Below are positions 1 to 6,113 of a stretch of DNA of 8,960 nt, piece after piece. The translations under genes and the position numbers were made by a program. Source of the stretch: Anaerolineae bacterium. Its GTDB lineage: Bacteria > Chloroflexota > Anaerolineae > J102. The notes under the pieces are model-generated. The model was not told the DNA's origin and searched no databases. It saw nothing but the letters and a program-made list of their open reading frames with translations. Where the stretch lies: NCBI GenBank assembly GCA_027036755.1, contig JALWDV010000604.1:1-8960 (forward strand). Direction: 5' to 3'. Position 1 is the stretch's first letter. Every line of letters starts with the position of its first letter.

Positions 1-9
1 CGGGCTACA

Positions 10-80
10 AAACAGCGCCGGATAAATCCGGCTAGCCCCGCAGGGGCGCTGTTTCTAGCCGGGGGACTTCATCCCCCGGC
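10..80. repeat. Structured interspersed repeat with nested hairpins
   Basis: This non-coding stretch has dense dyad symmetry. An outer 10-bp stem pairs 10-19 with 45-54 (AAACAGCGCC / GGCGCTGTTT). Inside it are two small hairpins, CCGGAT-AA-ATCCGG at 18-31 and GCCCC-GCA-GGGGC at 35-47, which compete partly with the outer stem. A separate perfect 9-bp stem with a CTTCA loop follows at 58-80 (GCCGGGGGA / TCCCCCGGC). The arrangement resembles a cloverleaf or cruciform more than a simple terminator, and neither hairpin is followed by a clear T run. The element probably extends past the left edge. It resembles interspersed palindromic repeats found in many copies in Chloroflexota-like genomes; this is inference without a genome search. 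It could also act as a terminator for a gene to the left. Confidence 0.6.
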
Positions 81-162
81 GCTGGCGGCGTTGCTGTTTC
101 TTCAACCGAAATAGGACGCACCCAAATTTTTTATAACTGCCAAGGTCGTTTTCGCTTGAATT

Positions 163-175
163 AACCTGACAGGTT
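163..175. repeat. Short palindrome AACCTGACAGGTT
   Basis: A 13-bp near-perfect palindrome with 6-bp arms around one central base. Its exact reverse complement occurs at 252-264, and an 11-bp part of that form recurs inside the membrane-protein gene at 1773-1783. The repeated occurrence suggests an interspersed palindrome family, or possibly an operator, upstream of the first gene. Confidence 0.5.
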
Positions 176-251
176 CCTTTGGCGGTGATTCAGAGCCTTG
201 CATGCTTCGTTGCTGGCTGAAGAGCGCTCATCTCGCCGCCAGGGTTACGAG

Positions 252-264
252 AACCTGTCAGGTT
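252..264. repeat. Short palindrome AACCTGTCAGGTT
   Basis: This is the reverse complement of the palindrome at 163-175, 76 bp further on. It falls in the untranslated region if the membrane protein starts at 345. Read in the protein's frame it would give the residues NLSG, which supports this stretch being repeat DNA rather than a genuine N-terminus. The two copies could pair with each other in a transcript. Confidence 0.5.
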
Positions 265-309
265 TGAGTGGAAAGAGGCAACCAACTGGCATACGTTGGC
301 AGTTACGAT

Positions 310-338
310 TTGGGACTGAATTTCGTTTCGGGTATGAT
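310..338 (+). promoter_or_regulatory. Putative sigma70-type promoter for the membrane-protein gene
   Basis: TTGGGA at 310-315 and TATGAT at 333-338 are separated by 17 bp, giving 4/6 and 5/6 matches to the bacterial -35 and -10 consensus. The expected start of transcription falls at about 345, the same base as the first ATG of the MMTAS reading. The message could therefore be leaderless, which fits the lack of a convincing Shine-Dalgarno sequence. This is inference from pattern only. Confidence 0.4.
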
Positions 339-344
339 TTTCCC

Positions 345-2345
345 ATGATGACTGCTTCAGCTCATGGGCGATCAACCAGCTTTTTTCTGAGCCGCATGGC
401 CACCGTGGGCGTGTTGCTGTTGGCCGCGGGGTTGCGGTGGATGTCGCCGGGGTTGGTGGCGTTCAAGTTCGATGAGGCGCATATTTTCGGCATGGCGCAG
501 GGGATTGCAACGGGGCGTTTCTGGCCCCTCCTCAGCGGCGGCACCAGCATCGGTGCGCCGCGCTCGGCGCTGGACGCGTATATCCTGGCGCCTCCTCTGG
601 TTCTGACGGGCGGCTCGCCCCAGGCCGCGGTGTTGTGGCTGGGGATGTTGGGCGTGTTGGCGGTGGCGTTGACGTATCTGCTGGGGCGGCTCATTGGCGG
701 TGAGATGACGGGCCTGCTGACCGCGCTTTACATGGCGGCCAATCCCTGGCTGGCGTTTTATGATCGTAAGCTCTGGGCGCATATTCAGGTTGTTTTCAGC
801 GTGTTGTTGCTGCTGCTGGCCTGGCGGGTGGTGGTGAATCGTCGCGAGCGGGCCTTGTTTTGGTTTCCGGTGGCGGCTGCGCTTCAACTTTTGGCGCATG
901 TGCTGGCGCTGGTGCAGGTTTTGAGCTGGCTGGGCGCTTTCGCGGCTTCGCCGCGCAGATGGCTGCGTCGGAGGACGTTGTGGGGCTTGTTGGCGGGCCT
1001 GACGTTGATGTCGCCTTATCTGTGGGCGCTGGGCCGCGCCTGGCTGGCTGCTGGCGTGGGTTTGCTGGCGGCTAAGGGGGGCGCGGCGTTGGCGGGAGGC
1101 GCGGCCGCCCAGTCGCTGGGGAGGCGTTGGGCGTTGGCGTGGCAGCTTTTTGGCGCTGATCGCATCTTCGAGTTGACGGGCGCGGGGCAGCGCTCAACCG
1201 GGTGGGATCAGGCGTTGTGGTGGGGGCGTTGGATGACCCTGTTCCTCATAGCCCTGGGCTTCCTGCGCGTCGTTTTGTGGCTGCGGGATGAGCGTCGCAG
1301 GCCCGGGGCGCTGTTGCTGCTGCTCTGGGGCCTCGGCCCGGTTCTGGCGCTGAGTTTTGGCCCGCTGACGGTGTATCTTCAGTATTGGACCGCGCTTTTG
1401 CCGTTGCCTGCGATCTTCTTCGCCCTGGCGCTTTCGTGGCCCCTGGCGTCGGCTCAAACCCGTTTCAAACGGGTTTCCGCGGGGGCGAGGTTTCAACCTC
1501 TGCTCATTCTCTTTGTCGCCCTGGCCTTGCTCATCCTGTGGGGCGGGGCCTGGCGCAGCGTTCTCGCCCGCATCGAAACCGGCGCCGGACGCCAGACTCT
1601 GGGGCGGCCCTTGAGCGAATGGCAGGCGGCTGCGATGGCCGCCAATCTCTGGGCCGACAAGCTGGCGGTGGAACAAGTGAAGGTGCTGGTTCACGGCGTC
1701 GATCCGGGCCAGGATGGCGAGCCTGCGGCCATCGCGGATCTCATTGGCAACCCGCCTTACGCCCGTTTTCTGAACCTGTCAGGCGAGCATCCGGCCCTGT
1801 TGCTGCACGCTGAACAACCCAGCCTTTATCTTTCGGCGTTGCCCGAGATGACGGAAACTCTGGAGGCGCTGGGGAAGGAGGTGTGGCGCGGGGACGGCCC
1901 GGAGCCGCTGCGGCTCTATCTGCTGCCATCCGCGCCCGAAGCGGGCCTGCCTGTCACGCAGCTCCCTGCGCCGCGGGCTTTCGATGTGGGCATGGCGCTG
2001 ACGGGATACGCGTTTCCGCAGCCGTGGTCGGCGGGGGAGCGCGTGCTTGCGACTCTCGTGTGGCGGGTGCTCGATCCGCCCGCCCAGGTTCGGGAGCGGG
2101 ATTTCACGGCGTTCAATCATGTTGTGCGGGCGGGAACTGCCGATAAGGTGGCGCAAGTGGACGGCCTGGCGTTGCTGAGTCGAGACTGGTGGCCGGGCGA
2201 TGTTCTGTATCAGGGCTATTGGATGACCCTGCCCGCCCCTGGCGAGTTCGAATGGTTGACCGGGCTATACAGCCGCACCGATGGCGGTCGGGCGCAATTG
2301 GATGCCGGGGGTGACACTGTGCGCCTGCCAGTTGTCGTGAGATGA
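345..2345 (+). CDS. Multi-pass membrane protein, GT-C/ArnT-like glycosyltransferase candidate
   Basis: A 666-residue predicted integral membrane protein. The first membrane span is at about residues 17-33, followed by an acidic DE pair at 43-44 in the first external loop. That is the position where GT-C enzymes (PMT/ArnT type) carry their catalytic acid and metal site. Many Leu/Val/Ala/Trp-rich spans follow up to about residue 410, with a DRKLWAH loop at 139-145. The last 115 or so residues look like a soluble beta-sandwich (GYAFPQPWSAGE near the start, then GDVLYQGYWMTLP), a type seen at the C-terminus of chloroflexal membrane glycosyltransferases. A lipid-linked sugar donor and an envelope acceptor are inferred; no substrate can be named. 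The same frame is open back to 198, but that part contains a repeat palindrome and is not hydrophobic, so the ATG at 345 is preferred. Palindromic repeats lie inside the gene at 1456-1500 without breaking the frame. The gene is on the same strand as hemA, 156 bp upstream. Confidence 0.7.
   Translation: MMTASAHGRSTSFFLSRMATVGVLLLAAGLRWMSPGLVAFKFDEAHIFGMAQGIATGRFWPLLSGGTSIGAPRSALDAYILAPPLVLTGGSPQAAVLWLGMLGVLAVALTYLLGRLIGGEMTGLLTALYMAANPWLAFYDRKLWAHIQVVFSVLLLLLAWRVVVNRRERALFWFPVAAALQLLAHVLALVQVLSWLGAFAASPRRWLRRRTLWGLLAGLTLMSPYLWALGRAWLAAGVGLLAAKGGAALAGGAAAQSLGRRWALAWQLFGADRIFELTGAGQRSTGWDQALWWGRWMTLFLIALGFLRVVLWLRDERRRPGALLLLLWGLGPVLALSFGPLTVYLQYWTALLPLPAIFFALALSWPLASAQTRFKRVSAGARFQPLLILFVALALLILWGGAWRSVLARIETGAGRQTLGRPLSEWQAAAMAANLWADKLAVEQVKVLVHGVDPGQDGEPAAIADLIGNPPYARFLNLSGEHPALLLHAEQPSLYLSALPEMTETLEALGKEVWRGDGPEPLRLYLLPSAPEAGLPVTQLPAPRAFDVGMALTGYAFPQPWSAGERVLATLVWRVLDPPAQVRERDFTAFNHVVRAGTADKVAQVDGLALLSRDWWPGDVLYQGYWMTLPAPGEFEWLTGLYSRTDGGRAQLDAGGDTVRLPVVVR
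1456..1500. repeat. Two interspersed palindromes inside a coding sequence
   Basis: Two adjacent inverted repeats lie in frame within the membrane-protein gene. The first, 1456-1476, has 10-bp arms AAACCCGTTT and AAACGGGTTT around a single C. The second, 1487-1500, pairs GAGGTT with AACCTC across a 2-base loop. They encode about 14 residues (TRFKRVSAGARFQP, around residues 371-386) in a loop between membrane spans. Such palindromes usually occur between genes, so this looks like repeat DNA tolerated as a loop extension. Confidence 0.5.
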
Positions 2346-2464
2346 GAGATTTTCACCCCTTTCTAATGGAGATTTAACCTTTTTCTCTGTTTTTGCGGGG
2401 ATTTTTGTGGTATGTTTCTTGGTGAATCTGCGGATGATGTGTTAACGTTTCATCCATAAAGCTG

Positions 2465-2483
2465 AAAGTTTACTAAAGTTTAC
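2465..2483. repeat. Tandem 9-mer AAAGTTTAC, 10-bp period, upstream of hemA
   Basis: AAAGTTTAC occurs at 2465-2473 and again at 2475-2483, exactly one helical turn apart and ending 18 bp before the hemA ATG. The intergenic stretch 2346-2501 is AT-rich compared with both neighbouring genes and contains T runs, as expected for a regulatory region. I could not pick out a convincing -35/-10 pair. The direct repeat is a candidate binding site for a regulator of the heme genes. Confidence 0.35.
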
Positions 2484-2501
2484 GCAGCTTTGCACTTCGC
2501 T

Positions 2502-3761
2502 ATGCCAATCCTCTGCGTCGGACTCAACCACCGCACAACCCCTCTGGCCGCCCGCGGCGCATTCGCCATCGAAGGCGAAGAGGCCCGGGAGGCCATGCTT
2601 CGCCTCGCGGCTCACGCCGCCATCGATGAAGCCGCGGTTCTCTCCACCTGCAATCGGGTGGAGTGGTATCTGGCGGCTGCTGACGCGTCGGCAGCCGAGG
2701 CGTTTTTGCGGGATTTCCTCAAGGCCCGCACCGGCTTTTCAGATGATCAGCTCACGGCCTATCTCTATCGGCTGGAGGATGCAGAAGCGGTCGCTCATCT
2801 GATGCGGGTGGCGGCCGGGCTGGATTCCATGGTGTTGGGCGAGCCGCAGATTCTGGGCCAGGTGCGGGACGCCTACGAGCAGGGATTGGCGGCCCAGTCC
2901 ATTGGCCCGCAACTGGCAGAGCTCTTCCGCGACGCCATTGCGCTGGGCAAGGAAGCGCGAACCAAAACGGCCATCAGTCGCAACGCCACATCCATCGGCA
3001 GCGTGGCCATGCACTGGGTGGATGGTCACGTCGCGCTCGCCAGCAGTCGTCGGGTGGTCATCGTGGGCGCGGGCGAGATGGGAACATTGGTTGCCCGACA
3101 TGCCGCCAAACTGAGCGACGCGCAGATTCGCATCCTCAACCGCACGTTGTCCCGGGCGCAGGAACTGGCCCGACACATCGGCGGCGTCGCCCATCCGCTG
3201 GACGCACTGCCCGAAAATCTGGCCTGGGCCGACGCGGTGGTCATGGCCGCGGGCTCCTCCGGCTATCTCATTACGCCCGATCATATCGCCCCGCGCACCT
3301 CGCCGCTGTTGATGGTGGACCTCTCCGTGCCGCGGGCCATCGATCCGGCCGTGGCGGAGCTGCCTCGCGTGCAGCTTTTCGTGTTGGATGACATCCAGCA
3401 AATCGTCCAGCGCAACCTGGCTGAACGGCAGGCCGCCATCCCCGAAGTGGAAGCCATGATCGAAGATGCGGTGCGGGCGTATATGGCCTGGCTGCATCAG
3501 CGGCGGGTGCTGCCCGTGCTGGTGGGCATGCGCCGCAAGGCCAACGATCTGGCTCGGGCTGAGCTGGAGCAGGCCCTGCGTAAACTCCCCACCGATGATC
3601 CCGCGGTGGCCGAGCAGATGTCCCGCCTAGCGCACCGGCTGGTCAACAAACTCCTGCACGAGCCCACCCTGCAACTCAAGGCCCAGGCCGCGCAGGGCAA
3701 CGCCGAACCCTACGCCCGGGCCATCCAGGCTCTCTTCTCGCTGGATGATTATCTAAACTGA
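2502..3761 (+). CDS. hemA: Glutamyl-tRNA reductase
   Basis: HemA (EC 1.2.1.70) reduces glutamyl-tRNA(Glu) with NADPH to glutamate-1-semialdehyde, the first committed step of C5-pathway tetrapyrrole synthesis in the cytoplasm. The 419-residue protein is full length. It begins with the family hallmark GLNHRTTP and has the nucleophilic cysteine in LSTCNR at C50. The conserved GLDSMVLGEPQILGQ block lies at about 106-120 and the NADPH-binding VGAGEMG at 188-194, followed by ILNRTLSRA. The C-terminal helical dimerisation domain starts near 315. A TTG in the same frame at 2490 would add four residues, but the ATG at 2502 gives the usual N-terminus (MPILCVGLNHR). No good Shine-Dalgarno is visible for either start. 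It is the first gene of the heme cluster. Its stop lies 22 bp before the stop of the convergent vapC-like gene, so heme transcripts that read on would be antisense to the toxin genes. Confidence 0.96.
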   Translation: MPILCVGLNHRTTPLAARGAFAIEGEEAREAMLRLAAHAAIDEAAVLSTCNRVEWYLAAADASAAEAFLRDFLKARTGFSDDQLTAYLYRLEDAEAVAHLMRVAAGLDSMVLGEPQILGQVRDAYEQGLAAQSIGPQLAELFRDAIALGKEARTKTAISRNATSIGSVAMHWVDGHVALASSRRVVIVGAGEMGTLVARHAAKLSDAQIRILNRTLSRAQELARHIGGVAHPLDALPENLAWADAVVMAAGSSGYLITPDHIAPRTSPLLMVDLSVPRAIDPAVAELPRVQLFVLDDIQQIVQRNLAERQAAIPEVEAMIEDAVRAYMAWLHQRRVLPVLVGMRRKANDLARAELEQALRKLPTDDPAVAEQMSRLAHRLVNKLLHEPTLQLKAQAAQGNAEPYARAIQALFSLDDYLN

Positions 3762-3783
3762 ATTTGAGACGCCGCTTATGACA

Positions 3784-4206
3784 TTACTCCCCGGCGGCTA
3801 GCCAATACAAAGCATCTGACGCTGTCATTACAGAAACGGATGACGGGACAAAATCATCTGGATTCCGTGTAATGATGACATCTGCATCGTTGTAGGCTGC
3901 CGTGATCATCTGAACTGCATCTTCGAAATCTCTGTTCTTTGTTTGGATTGCTTCGACAATCATTCGTCGATCAACGCCAGCTATATCTACAAAAGCAATC
4001 AGATCTTCCAAAAACTCATACGCAATAGAACGTCCCTTTGCTTTACGTATGATGTAGAAGAGATCAGTAACTGACGTTGCCGAAATGAATAGTTGCTTTT
4101 TCTGACGCAGCGCCAGGTCAACCAGACGCGTAGCAGTTTCAACAAATGGCTGCCTTTCCAGGGCGATATCAAGGATGATGTTGGTGTCAAGAAAAAGCCT
4201 ATTCAT
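3784..4206 (-). CDS. PIN-domain toxin (VapC-like ribonuclease)
   Basis: A 140-residue PIN-domain protein, expected to be a metal-dependent endoribonuclease that cuts RNA when freed from its antitoxin. The first catalytic aspartate is D7 in FLDTNI. Further acidic candidates are D48, the E95-D96 pair in FEDAVQ, and D109 in a DADVIITRNPDDF segment that also holds D117-D118 and is typical of this PIN subgroup. It overlaps the end of the antitoxin gene by 8 bp, so translation is probably coupled. The base composition is clearly AT-richer than the flanking heme genes and the gene is on the opposite strand, both consistent with horizontal acquisition. The ORF is intact and all key residues are present, so it could be active. 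Confidence 0.88.
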   Translation of the reverse strand: MNRLFLDTNIILDIALERQPFVETATRLVDLALRQKKQLFISATSVTDLFYIIRKAKGRSIAYEFLEDLIAFVDIAGVDRRMIVEAIQTKNRDFEDAVQMITAAYNDADVIITRNPDDFVPSSVSVMTASDALYWLAAGE

Positions 4207-4441
4207 CCGTCAATCCATACTTCTCTTGCAGATATTGCCATTTCAGTTCATCAAGATTCTCACTCTGCAGGACGCCCCTCCATTTTTTTAGGAAGACGCG
4301 GAAAGATGCGAGTTTATCTTCCGATTTTTCGTCTATCGGCCGGATTGTGACCTCCACATTACGCCCTGTAAGATTGTCGAATGGGGGCAGAGAGATGCGC
4401 CCATCCTCGAGGATTATCGTTTTGAAGCGATAGACGGACAT
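4199..4441 (-). CDS. Antitoxin partner of the PIN toxin (VapB-like)
   Basis: An 80-residue protein directly upstream of the PIN toxin in the same operon. The N-terminal half (LEDGRISLPPFDNLTGRNVEVTI) resembles an AbrB/SpoVT-like strand pattern with a DGRI...LP core, which could bind DNA. The C-terminal half (FLKKWRGVLQ, then DELKWQYLQEKYGL) is the acidic, aromatic tail seen in antitoxins paired with PIN toxins of this type and should wrap the toxin active site. A good Shine-Dalgarno (GGAGG) lies about 7 bases before the ATG. A near-consensus minus-strand promoter (4473-4501) lies 31 bp upstream of the start codon, inside a 47-bp repeat that also occurs in front of hicBA. The antitoxin role rests on gene context and general sequence pattern. 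Confidence 0.78.
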   Translation of the reverse strand: MSVYRFKTIILEDGRISLPPFDNLTGRNVEVTIRPIDEKSEDKLASFRVFLKKWRGVLQSENLDELKWQYLQEKYGLTDE

Positions 4442-4462
4442 GATTGGCCTCCAGTGAACTTA

Positions 4463-4509
4463 TGTTGAATTGATTATACCGAAGAACTGCCAGATTTTCA
4501 ACTCATTTT
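4463..4509. repeat. 47-bp direct repeat, copy 1 (left flank of hicBA)
   Basis: This 47-bp sequence is repeated without a mismatch at 5142-5188, in the same orientation and 679 bp away; the two copies bracket the hicBA operon and about 180 bp of unassigned DNA. It contains an outer inverted repeat GTTGAA/TTCAAC and an inner 19-bp imperfect dyad (4481-4499). It also holds a complete minus-strand promoter. It is too long for an ordinary transposon target duplication. Confidence 0.95.
4473..4501 (-). promoter_or_regulatory. Promoter with operator-like dyad for the vapBC-like operon
   Basis: Read on the minus strand, TTGAAA (4501-4496) and a perfect TATAAT (4478-4473) are separated by 17 bp, a near-ideal sigma70 promoter. 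The spacer is almost filled by an imperfect dyad, GAAGAACTG-C-CAGATTTTC on the plus strand, with 7 of 9 positions paired, centred on 4490. TA operons are commonly repressed by the antitoxin or TA complex at such sites, so this is a good operator candidate. Confidence 0.72.
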
Positions 4510-4689
4510 GGCTCAACCTGATTTCAGGAGGTGAGATTCTGGACGGATAGCGAATCCCCCCTTGGAGCTATCAGCTTCTCGCTGGATCGCGAATCGGGCG
4601 GGTTTTGCAAAGCCAATACCCCTTGAAATCCAAAAGAATCGTGATAATCGCTGATTATTTGCCCCATGGTGTCGGCCCCTGGAAACTCC
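4510..4689. other. 180-bp unassigned segment downstream of hicA
   Basis: This lies between the left 47-bp repeat and the hicA stop codon. I see no recognisable gene. A minus-strand frame runs through it from within hicA, but its translation resembles nothing known and it overlaps the real gene. A small hairpin, CCTGA-TT-TCAGG, is at 4517-4528. The segment may be passenger DNA that arrived with hicBA. Confidence 0.4.
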
Positions 4690-4884
4690 CTATCTCGCTG
4701 ACCGCATATCATCCTGTAGCATTTTGATGATATGGCGGGCCAGGCGTTCATTGATTTCACGATGTCGAGGCACTGGCTGGGACACCTTGGTTCGTGGATT
4801 CTGATACCAATCATGGCGTCCCCCATGCCTCACCAGCACACAGCCCATTTTTTCAAGCATGCGGATCAAGTCTCGCCTTTTCAT
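4690..4884 (-). CDS. hicA: HicA-type mRNA interferase toxin
   Basis: A 64-residue HicA toxin, a small dsRBD-like ribonuclease that cuts mRNA when not bound by HicB. It starts with the family signature MKRRDLIRMLEKMGC. The catalytic histidine is H24 in HGGRHDWYQNP, and PVPRHREINERLARHIIKML follows as expected. The length is normal and the gene is intact. Its ATG overlaps the hicB stop codon by four bases (ATGA), the usual arrangement for coupled translation. The antitoxin gene is first, the order seen with short HicB proteins. Confidence 0.92.
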   Translation of the reverse strand: MKRRDLIRMLEKMGCVLVRHGGRHDWYQNPRTKVSQPVPRHREINERLARHIIKMLQDDMRSAR

Positions 4885-5081
4885 GTTATGATCAGTTCTG
4901 CCGTTTTGCGCACATTGGGTATTTTCCCGCCGCTCAAATCTTTGTAAAGATCGCGTAGATGATCTTCGAGCTCTTCAAGAGTCTGACCCTGAGTCCAATA
5001 ATCGGGATAATCTTCCAGATATCCCACCCACCATGCGTCATCTTGCCAGTAAGTATAGCGACATTTCAACTTTTCCATCAT
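4881..5081 (-). CDS. hicB: Short HicB-family antitoxin
   Basis: A 66-residue HicB-like protein with the partial RNase-H-like antitoxin fold: YTYWQDDAWWVGYLEDYPDYWTQGQTLEELEDHLRDLYKDL corresponds to the usual pattern of strand, glycine turn, PD(x)3-5-TQG and helix. It lacks the C-terminal helix-turn-helix or ribbon-helix-helix extension of longer HicB proteins, so it has no obvious DNA-binding domain of its own. The start is MMEKLK, with AAGGA close upstream; translation could begin at the second Met (5078), which has the better spacing, or at an in-frame ATG at 5099. The same frame is open further upstream into hemC, but that part is only the antisense of hemC. The promoter is in the 47-bp repeat at 5142-5188. 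A GCCTTT/AAAGGC hairpin at 5110-5128 lies in the leader. Confidence 0.85.
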   Translation of the reverse strand: MMEKLKCRYTYWQDDAWWVGYLEDYPDYWTQGQTLEELEDHLRDLYKDLSGGKIPNVRKTAELIIT

Positions 5082-5141
5082 GGTGTCCTTCTTTTTCATT
5101 CTGATGAATGCCTTTCCTGAAAAAAGGCGCTGGTTTTTGTT

Positions 5142-5188
5142 TGTTGAATTGATTATACCGAAGAACTGCCAGATTTTCAACTCATTTT
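5142..5188. repeat. 47-bp direct repeat, copy 2 (right flank of hicBA, hemC leader)
   Basis: Identical to 4463-4509. It ends only four bases before the hemC start codon, so the hemC leader consists of this repeat. The second copy gives hicBA the same promoter as the neighbouring vapBC-like operon. Confidence 0.95.
5152..5180 (-). promoter_or_regulatory. Promoter with operator-like dyad for hicBA
   Basis: The minus-strand TTGAAA (5180-5175), 17-bp spacer and TATAAT (5157-5152) are the same as in front of the vapBC-like operon, with the dyad at 5160-5178. Its -35 box ends 12 bp before the hemC ATG on the other strand. Transcription from here would leave a leader of about 65 bases before hicB. 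Confidence 0.72.
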
Positions 5189-5192
5189 TTCC

Positions 5193-6113
5193 ATGACCAT
5201 TCCTTCTTCTCCTTTCACTTTCGCCACCCGCCCTTCGGCCCTGGCCCGATGGCAAACCGATTACGTGGCCCAGTTGCTGCGCCAGGCGCATCCCAGTCTC
5301 GATATCCGCATCGAGGTCATTGTCACCAAAGGGGATCGCATCCTCGATAAACCCCTGCCCGTCATCGGCGGCAAGGGCCTTTTCACCGCGGAACTGGAGC
5401 GGGCCCTGCACGAAGGTCGGGTGGACGCGGCCGTCCATTCCCTCAAAGATCTACCTGTGGAGGATGCGCCCGGCCTCGCCATCGGCCTCACGCCCCCGCG
5501 AGCGGACGTGCGGGATGTGCTCATCTGCCCGGCGGGCCACACGTTGGATGATCTGCCCGCGGGCGCGGTGGTGGGCACGTCCAGTCCCCGTCGTCAGGCC
5601 CAACTGCTGGCCCGCCGCCCCGACCTGGTGGTCAAGTCCATCCGCGGCAACGTGGACACCCGCATCCGCAAGGCTCGCGAAGGGCAGTATGACGCGATTG
5701 TCCTGGCCGCGGCCGGAGTCACCCGCCTGGGTCTGGAGGATGCCATCACCCAGTACCTGCCCCTGGATGTGATGCTGCCCGCGCCCGCTCAGGGCGTGCT
5801 GGGCGTGCAGTGCCGGGCGGATGACCAACGAGCGTTGTCCCTCCTGGCCGCGGTGGAAGACCCCGACGCCCGAGCCTCAGCCCGGGCCGAGCGCGCCTTC
5901 CTGGCCGGATTGGGCGGGGGCTGCTCGATTCCCGTGGCCGCGTACGCCCACCCCGGCGAGGAGGGCCTTCATCTCACGGGCCTGGTCGCCTCTCCCGACG
6001 GCCGCCGCACGCTACGCGTGGAAGCGACGGGCGATGAGCCTGTCGCCTTGGGGCGGGCGCTGGCGGAAGAGGCCCTCGCCCGCGGCGCGGCGGCGCTTAT
6101 GAGTGCCCAATAG
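5193..6113 (+). CDS. hemC: Hydroxymethylbilane synthase (porphobilinogen deaminase)
   Basis: HemC (EC 2.5.1.61) joins four porphobilinogen molecules into hydroxymethylbilane on a covalent dipyrromethane cofactor. All family motifs are present in 306 residues: ATRPSALARWQ near 11-21, GGKGLFTAELE at 59-69, catalytic D86 in VHSLKDLP, GTSSPRRQAQL at 128-138, RGNVDTRIRK at 151-160, AQGVLGVQCR, and the cofactor cysteine C244 in GLGGGCSIPV. The ATG follows the 47-bp repeat by four bases and has no visible Shine-Dalgarno. The final 17 bp overlap the end of the convergent brnT-partner antitoxin gene. The C-terminus (ALMSAQ) therefore differs from the parallel copy in the hybrid ORF (ADILD), which suggests TA insertion rewrote the last codons. 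The enzyme should still work because the tail lies outside the active site. Confidence 0.96.
   Translation: MTIPSSPFTFATRPSALARWQTDYVAQLLRQAHPSLDIRIEVIVTKGDRILDKPLPVIGGKGLFTAELERALHEGRVDAAVHSLKDLPVEDAPGLAIGLTPPRADVRDVLICPAGHTLDDLPAGAVVGTSSPRRQAQLLARRPDLVVKSIRGNVDTRIRKAREGQYDAIVLAAAGVTRLGLEDAITQYLPLDVMLPAPAQGVLGVQCRADDQRALSLLAAVEDPDARASARAERAFLAGLGGGCSIPVAAYAHPGEEGLHLTGLVASPDGRRTLRVEATGDEPVALGRALAEEALARGAAALMSAQ

Noticed and set aside
198..344. N-terminal extension of the membrane protein from an ATG at 198
   Set aside because: The extra 49 residues are not hydrophobic, include a repeat palindrome, and a plausible promoter sits between 310 and 338. The ATG at 345 is a better start.
2346..2501. 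A clear sigma70 promoter in front of hemA
   Set aside because: TTGGTG at 2419 and other T-rich candidates do not pair with a good -10 box at a suitable distance, so none is listed.
2739..3497. 252-codon minus-strand open frame across hemA
   Set aside because: It is a high-GC shadow of hemA with no recognisable motifs; hemA is certain on the other strand.
4463..5188. Integron attC sites flanking hicBA, since TA cassettes are common in integrons
   Set aside because: The repeat has GTTGAAT at its left end and TTTCAAC at its right end, the reverse of the RYYYAAC...GTTRRRY order of attC, and the right end does not fit the core consensus. No integrase is present.
4463..5188. Classical transposon with target duplication around hicBA
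   Set aside because: No transposase gene or terminal inverted repeats are found inside, and 47 bp is far longer than usual target duplications.
5082..5438. Long upstream extension of HicB on the minus strand
   Set aside because: It is the antisense of hemC and its leader. The HicB homology begins only at about 5081, where a ribosome site is present.
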